Part shown: positions 59,101 through 64,000 of the stretch, one piece after another
Numbering within the stretch: the first letter of the stretch is position 1
Layout: every line of letters starts with the position of its first letter
Assembly: GCA_009859145.1 (NCBI GenBank)
Contig: VRVR01000024.1
Location: 62,001-126,000 of the forward strand
Length of the DNA: 64,000 bases
Reading direction: 5' to 3'
Origin: Andalucia godoyi
Taxonomy: Eukaryota > Discoba > Jakobea > Jakobida > Andaluciidae
Notes under the pieces: model-generated
The model's database searches: none
Seen by the model: the letters and a program-made list of their open reading frames with translations, nothing else
Told to the model about the DNA's origin: nothing
Made by a program: the position numbers and the translations under genes

Positions 59101-60376
59101 TTCTCCGGTTGTGAAACAAACTTTGAAGTCTGGCCAGGAGCTTCTCTCTTTCCTTCTGGACCTTTCCAATTTTCAGGTGGATGGCAAACTGCGCATCTTC
59201 CGTTGGAACTCAAGCATGAATCGTTCGTATGCAAGATTACTACCGTGCAAGAGTGTAGTCGTCCCCACAGAAGAATCGCTCTCTGTTCAGTTACCTCATG
59301 GAAGCGCTGATGGAAGCTGGTCCCCGTTTTCCGACCACCTGGTGACTTTTGATCGGATCGAGGATGAAGTAGAGATCATGACATCTTTACAGAAGCCAAA
59401 GAAGATATTCGTGTTGTGTTCTGATGGCAGTAGGAAAGCCTTCCTGTGCAAACCAAAGGATGATCTTCGCAAAGACAGTAGGCTTTTAGAGTTTAGCAGC
59501 GTTCTCAACCGACTGTTCCTGAAAGAGCCCGATACGAACCGTCGTCGTCTTCGCATCCGTACGTTTTCTGTTGTTCCACTTTCTGATGATTGCGGGTTGG
59601 TGGAGTGGGTCCCGGGTACTGTTGGTTTGAGATCTGTGTACGATTCGCTGCTGATGAAGTACACTCACGCAAAGATGCCTTCTCCAGCAGAGATTAAGAA
59701 AATTCATGCTGACCATCACGCTGATCCTGTGAAATTGATGCAGGTTCTGCACTCCAGATTTCCAAGTCTTTTGCGTCGCTGGTTTTCAGACAAGTTTTTC
59801 GAACCAGCTTCTTGGTATGCCGCGAGACTCAATTACACCCGATCCTATGCTGTTTGGTGCATGGTAGGAGGAATTCTTGCTTTGGGTGATCGCCATGGTG
59901 ACAACATCTTACTTGATTCATCCAATGGGGACGTCGTTGAAGTGGATTTTGATTGTCTTTTCAACAAAGGACAGGCGTTTCCTGTTCCTGAGAAGGTTCC
60001 ATTCCGTCTAACTCACAATCTTGTCGACGCATTTGGTGTTACTGGTGTTGCAGGAACTTTCCGAAAAGTCGCAGAGATCACTTTGTCGCTTATTCGGAAG
60101 CATCGTCAGCTGCTGTTGAACGTCCTGGAAACGTTTGTTCACGACCCTCTCGTTGAGTGGGATCATGCGTCTTCTGAACGACGCACCACGCCCCGTGAGC
60201 ACGAGTCTCCCCATCTCGCTCTGAAAAACATTTCCAACAGGATTGGCGGAGTTTCGGACTCGGATAAAACGTCCAACATGCTTTCCGTCGAAGGACAAGT
60301 GAGTCTCTTAATTGACTCTGCGACCGCTCCAAAGAACTTGGGAATGATGTTCCATATGTGGCTCCCAGGGCTCTGA
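53200..60376 (+). CDS. ATR: ATR-type checkpoint kinase (Mec1/Rad3), two exons
   Basis: Exons 53200-53317 and 53415-60376 give 2359 residues, close to Rad3 and Mec1. ATG 53200 (MDSSDLLRRIRSF) is chosen; an ATG at 53185 would add five residues. A long HEAT-like array is followed by the FAT domain (EKHGRWSEALSIYE). The kinase domain has CKPKDDLRKDSRLLEF, RIRTFSVVPLSDDCGLVEW, GDRHGDN (about 2196-2202) and the DFG-equivalent VDFDC. The block FPVPEKVPFRLTHNLVDAFG is ATR-specific rather than ATM or TOR. A FATC end, LSVEGQVSLLIDSAT to WLPGL, closes the protein. ATR senses RPA-coated single-stranded DNA with ATRIP and phosphorylates SQ/TQ sites. Confidence 0.96.
53318..53414 (+). other. Spliceosomal intron in the ATR gene
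   Basis: 97 bases: donor CCA|GTATGT at 53318, branch ATCTAAC at about 53396-53402, acceptor CCACCAG at 53414. Joining gives in-frame STSSSTPSLFPLV. A nearer acceptor (CTGCAG at 53387) would lead to a stop. Confidence 0.85.
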
Positions 60377-60547
60377 GATGATTGGCCTTGCATTCGTGGT
60401 AACCCGAGAGTCTATCCATCATTTTGCGGATTTATATCCAGTAAGTCGTAGATACAGAAAAGAGAGAGAGAGAGAGAGAGAGAATGAGAAAAAATGAGAA
60501 AAAGAGAATAAGAAAAAGAGAATAGGTAAAAGAGAAATATATTCCAT
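60377..60547. other. Convergent spacer between ATR and DNAAF1
   Basis: Contains a (GA)n run at about 60460-60482 and A-rich sequence. No gene. Confidence 0.6.
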
Positions 60548-61666
60548 TCAAAGATCCCTAGCAGCAGAAGAAGCCCAGAGAGCCTGGACAGCACTACAAG
60601 AAGGAGGATGAACTTCGTGCATCGGGCTCCCATCCTTTGCAGACCCCGAAACAGATGCAGAGGCAAGAATGACGTCTTTGACATCAGATTCGGTGCTTCC
60701 GAGGAGCGCTGCTGCCTTTTTAAAGTCCCACAGCTGAGACTGAACAACGCCCAGTTGATCGTCCAGTTCATTCACTGAAGACAGCGCTGCAAGGCGTGCG
60801 TGATCCGCATCAGTTGCAGGATACAGCGCTGCGTAGGATCTTTGGGCTTCTTCACGCTTTCTCTGAGCATTTCGTTGCATTTCACGAAAGCTCTCGATGA
60901 CATTTCGATCCTTCTCAGCTTTGGCATCTCTTTGGCGCTGCCTCTCTGCCCTTTCTGCCTCGATACCACCTGAAGCCCAAGCCTCACATGCCAGACGTTC
61001 TTCGTCAGAGACAGGACGATCATCGAGATAGTGCAGTTTCTTGATTCGAGAGATCAGGGTCTTTCTGTAATGGCGGATATTGTTCACAACCGGATTTCCC
61101 ACGAGATATAATACAGAAAGATTTTCCATGCGAACCAGAGTGTCAAGAACGGCAGGATCCTCCAGCTTGTTGTGCGAAAGATCCAGAACATGAATAGACG
61201 GACATTCCAGCAGGCCGTCAAGAGACTGTGGCGATGCCAAGAGATTGTGAGCGAGGCACAACGTGTTCAGTTTGATACACCCTGCAAGCCCTGAAATACT
61301 GGAAATTTGATTGTTTCCGAGGTTTAGATTGTCCAGATGTTGAAGAGAGTCGAGATTCTCGATTTTCTCGATGCAATTCTGGTGCAGAAAGAGACATCGC
61401 AATTCGGTCATATGGGAAAGACCTTCGATTTTGGATATTGCATTTCCCTCGAGCCACAGCGACTTGACATTCATGTAAGGCTCAAGATTCTCGATCTTAC
61501 GAAATCCATGGAAATGCAAATACAGCTTGTCATTAAGTTCTGGAGTCGAATACAATTCTTGCTTGCGGCATAGGTCTCGAAGCAGCTTCGGCTCCATTCG
61601 AGGAAAAGAAAACACTGATTTCAGAGACATCGAGCTTTGATCTCCCTCGCTTTTCAACGACGCCAT
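60548..61666 (-). CDS. DNAAF1: Dynein axonemal assembly factor 1 (LRRC50/ODA7)
   Basis: 372 residues from ATG 61666 ([12 protein letters not shown]). Six leucine-rich repeats run from about 45 to 195 ([45 protein letters not shown]), followed by the LRR cap with [15 protein letters not shown] and [14 protein letters not shown]. The pattern [24 protein letters not shown] is recognised here as two halves ([12 protein letters not shown] and LHYLDDRPV) and is specific to DNAAF1. A charged helix (about 235-270) follows. The product helps pre-assemble outer and inner dynein arms in the cytoplasm. It is shorter than the human 725 residues, in line with many protist forms. Its presence implies motile cilia or flagella at some life stage. 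Confidence 0.92.
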   Translation of the reverse strand: MASLKSEGDQSSMSLKSVFSFPRMEPKLLRDLCRKQELYSTPELNDKLYLHFHGFRKIENLEPYMNVKSLWLEGNAISKIEGLSHMTELRCLFLHQNCIEKIENLDSLQHLDNLNLGNNQISSISGLAGCIKLNTLCLAHNLLASPQSLDGLLECPSIHVLDLSHNKLEDPAVLDTLVRMENLSVLYLVGNPVVNNIRHYRKTLISRIKKLHYLDDRPVSDEERLACEAWASGGIEAERAERQRQRDAKAEKDRNVIESFREMQRNAQRKREEAQRSYAALYPATDADHARLAALSSVNELDDQLGVVQSQLWDFKKAAALLGSTESDVKDVILASASVSGSAKDGSPMHEVHPPSCSAVQALWASSAARDL

Positions 61667-62344
61667 TTACAAAAAAGCCTCGTAAAAACACCCAATGCTG
61701 TATGCGGTCTTTCCCGAGTTTCAAAAGTGACGATACAAAACCAGAAAAAGAAGAAAAAGAAGAACCAAATAAATAATTAAATAATATGAAAGCAATGAAG
61801 AACAGAAACATTGAGTAGTTTGTGATGCAAAAAACTGAGTGAAGTTGTGTCTCGGGTTGTGCAAACTCTTTTTCCGGTTTGGCATCCTTGATTGTTGGTT
61901 TTTGCCTTTTACATGCCCTCTTTTTCTTTCTTTTTTTCTCCACTTCTCTTTGGAGTTTTATGGTTCAGGTGTTTTCCCTCACGACAATGGATGTTTTTTT
62001 TTGAATGGCGACTGGAAACCAGCAGGCTGGGTGTTTGACTGCCATAACATTCGGACGAAACTTGTAAAGATCGTTTTGGACGTGGACGACGACGACGACG
62101 ACGACGGCGACCTCTTCTACGGAGAGATGTGTGGGCAGTGGAATGATGAATCTTACCCCCAATTTTTTACGAAACAGGTGCAGCTTAGACTATGGAGAAC
62201 GCCAAAAAAGAGGGACTTCAAGGTTGAAATCAGAAGAGTTTACGGAGCGAATTCTTGTCTCCTTCATTCCCTTTTCCCCCCCTTCTTCTTGCTCTTCTTT
62301 CGACTGTGAAAGAGTCGCTCATCAAGCATCACCACTGAAGTGCG
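61667..62344. other. Spacer between DNAAF1 and MSH5
   Basis: DNAAF1 upstream region and MSH5 3' end. A plus-strand frame at 61839-62309 is open but carries only a poly-Asp run from a (GAC)n repeat (about 62083-62105) and no family content. Confidence 0.5.
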
Positions 62345-64000
62345 CTATGGAGCAGCAGCGTTGGTGTGGTCCTCCGACTGAAGGAGAGCCTTCATCAGCG
62401 CGGTTTCTAACAGCCCCGTGCGCACCATCACAGCGTGATCTGACGCCTGAGAGGGCGTGTCTTCGAGAGACTGCAGTAGGTCCGGCATGACAGTGAAATC
62501 AGGATGCAAGCGCAGTCGCACAGTCGCAGCTCTCTCGAGTACAGTTCTAGGGACCCCGCAAATTTTCGCGCACTGCAGTCCAAAGCTTCCGGATTGACTG
62601 TTTTCTTCCATGGTGTACAAAAACACAATCTGAGATCCGTTGTGTGTTTCCTCAGGCTTTGCAATGATGCATTTCATGGTATACATTCTCAGCATCATTT
62701 GCCGCTTATCGTTCAACAACTCCAGAACATCTGTGTAGTGAGTGCTCACTAAAACCGTTGGGCACATGTCCGTTTGCCCAATCCAGAAGTTCAAGATTGC
62801 TCCAAGCAACGATACTCCGTCTTCGACTGTTGTTCCTTTCCCAAACTCGTCAATCAAAAGCAGACTCTTCGCACCGGAGTCAAAAATCATCCTGCTTGTC
62901 TGGTACAGGTCTTGAGCAAACATAGAATACCCGCCTGCAATGGCATCGTGACTGGAGATTCTGGATTGAATTGAATCGAACAGAGGAAGAACGGCTTCTT
63001 CGGCAGGGACAAAGCAACCGACATGCGCGAGAAAAACGGCAATTCCGACTTGCTTGAGAATTATGCTCTTCCCCGACGAATTGGCACCGGTAATCACATG
63101 GATTCTTCCAGTGGAAGTCTCTTGGGAAATGTTATTTGGAACACAAACGTCAACGAGTGGATGACGGAGGTTTTCAAAGCGAAAACTCCTGTCTTTCGTG
63201 TCGTCTCGGTCTTCAATACGAGGTCGACACCAAGAATGCAGCTTGGATACTGCAGAAAATGCGATGAGAACGTCGAGAAAACCGACGGCATCGAAGAGTT
63301 GTTGTACGCCAAGAATGTGAGTGCTCAGCTCGTCCGTCAGTTCCATGAGGATTTTGTTTTCCAGATCGATAATCTGGGAATGCAAATCACCGATTTCGTT
63401 GTCGAGGACCGTCATTCTGTCGTTTTTGAAATGCAGAAAAGAGTCTTCAGAAAACATGTACTGCATTTGCGTGCACTGCAGAAGATGGTCCTTGGACATC
63501 GGGCTAGCTTGAATTGAAAGATGGAAGCCATAGTTGTTGGTCCAAAGGATGCAGAAACTCGAGATGCCGCTCCGTATGGGGTCTAGCACATGTCTCAACT
63601 TCTCGTGCTCTTCGTCTGCTACGCGATCCAGGAATTCGTCCAGCGATGCGTACATCTTCTTCAACAAATCGAGTTGTCCGGACACACCTGGATTAATCAC
63701 AATTCTGCTGTTTGCTGCAGATTCCGCTTTGCATATCGTTGCAAACAGCATTTTTGCAACTGTCGACATTTCCCGTGTGTACAACGCAGCGATATTTGCC
63801 ATCGCAGGAACACTGAGCAGGTCTGGATGATTGTCGATGGTCGCCACCAAGCCCACCACGGCTTCCATGGATGCCTGAAGCCCCAACCAATCCTTGTACG
63901 TTGCTATTCCTGTACAAATGCGTTGAGACATCGCTGTTGCATCTTTAATTCGTTTCAAGCAGCTGATAATCTCTTGAACAGGAGCGCAGTTCTCAGTTTT
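62345..64000 (-). CDS. MSH5: Meiotic MutS homologue MSH5, 5' part outside the window
   Basis: The C-terminal 551 residues are visible and the frame is open to the window edge, so the start is missing; the TTG at 63958 is not a start. The lever and clamp helices are followed by the ATPase: Walker A GANSSGKSIILKQ, VFLAHVGCFVPAEEA, SRISSHDAIAGGYSMF, Walker B LLLIDEFGKGT and STHYTDVLELL. DEFGKGT (not DELGRGT) and CFVPAEEA are the MSH5 forms. With MSH4 it forms a clamp that stabilises crossover intermediates in meiosis. No mismatch-binding N-terminal domain can be judged. It indicates a sexual cycle, present or recent. The tail after the ATPase is helical and ends in Ala-Pro. Confidence 0.93.
   Translation of the reverse strand, partial: KTENCAPVQEIISCLKRIKDATAMSQRICTGIATYKDWLGLQASMEAVVGLVATIDNHPDLLSVPAMANIAALYTREMSTVAKMLFATICKAESAANSRIVINPGVSGQLDLLKKMYASLDEFLDRVADEEHEKLRHVLDPIRSGISSFCILWTNNYGFHLSIQASPMSKDHLLQCTQMQYMFSEDSFLHFKNDRMTVLDNEIGDLHSQIIDLENKILMELTDELSTHILGVQQLFDAVGFLDVLIAFSAVSKLHSWCRPRIEDRDDTKDRSFRFENLRHPLVDVCVPNNISQETSTGRIHVITGANSSGKSIILKQVGIAVFLAHVGCFVPAEEAVLPLFDSIQSRISSHDAIAGGYSMFAQDLYQTSRMIFDSGAKSLLLIDEFGKGTTVEDGVSLLGAILNFWIGQTDMCPTVLVSTHYTDVLELLNDKRQMMLRMYTMKCIIAKPEETHNGSQIVFLYTMEENSQSGSFGLQCAKICGVPRTVLERAATVRLRLHPDFTVMPDLLQSLEDTPSQASDHAVMVRTGLLETALMKALLQSEDHTNAAAP

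Noticed and set aside
61839-62309. 156-codon plus-strand frame between DNAAF1 and MSH5
   Set aside because: Dominated by a hydrophobic low-complexity start and a poly-Asp repeat; no recognisable domain.

Overview
The window is nuclear DNA of a flagellated, gene-dense eukaryote that I cannot place more precisely. It carries about 25 mostly single-exon protein genes on both strands, separated by short purine/pyrimidine-rich spacers. Eukaryotic marks include a G-protein gamma subunit with a CaaX end, prenylated Rab GTPases, kinesin-1, PSF3, ATR and RPP30. Three introns can be placed from sequence; all have GTATGT donors. TTAGGG repeats occur in a spacer. DNAAF1 implies motile cilia or flagella. 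A YABBY-like HMG protein, a P3A proton pump and a Dictyostelium-like G-gamma suggest a zoosporic fungus, an amoeboid relative or another flagellated protist.

Layout. 1-16 kb: 3' part of a WW-domain protein (+), DDX52/Rok1 helicase (-), OLA1 ATPase (+), a minimal HMG protein (-), mitochondrial-type phosphoenolpyruvate mutase (-), a 57-residue membrane protein (-), AP-5 beta (-), G gamma (-) and a conserved-looking 822-residue protein (-). 16-36 kb: cyclophilin (+), plasma-membrane H+-ATPase (-), kinesin-1 (+), Rab6 (-), poly(A) polymerase (-), an RBM25-like RRM/PWI splicing factor (+), RPP30 (-), a Rab34/36-like GTPase (-), DUF3228 (+) and an IQGAP-type RasGAP (-). 36-64 kb: a large Mfd-like protein with an eroded helicase core (+), a polytopic membrane protein (-), a decayed P-loop NTPase resembling the RHS/Crinkler class (-), a 2072-residue separase-like protein (+), PSF3 (-), ATR (+), DNAAF1 (-) and the 3' part of MSH5 (-).

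There is no operon logic, but several pairs are divergent with short shared spacers (PAP/RBM25-like, Rab34-like/DUF3228, PSF3/ATR). The last 18 kb gathers replication, checkpoint and meiosis genes. The accessory part is 34.9-46 kb. It holds a dispersed repeat in two copies, the NTPase pseudogene and about 2 kb of sequence without a clear gene. The most unusual items are the Mfd-like protein, the NTPase relic with its duplicated 5' module, the phosphonate-type enzyme with a mitochondrial leader, and the separase-like protein lacking a visible catalytic dyad.

All assignments come from reading motifs; no database search was run. Starts were moved from apparent TTG or GTG openings to ATG wherever one was available.
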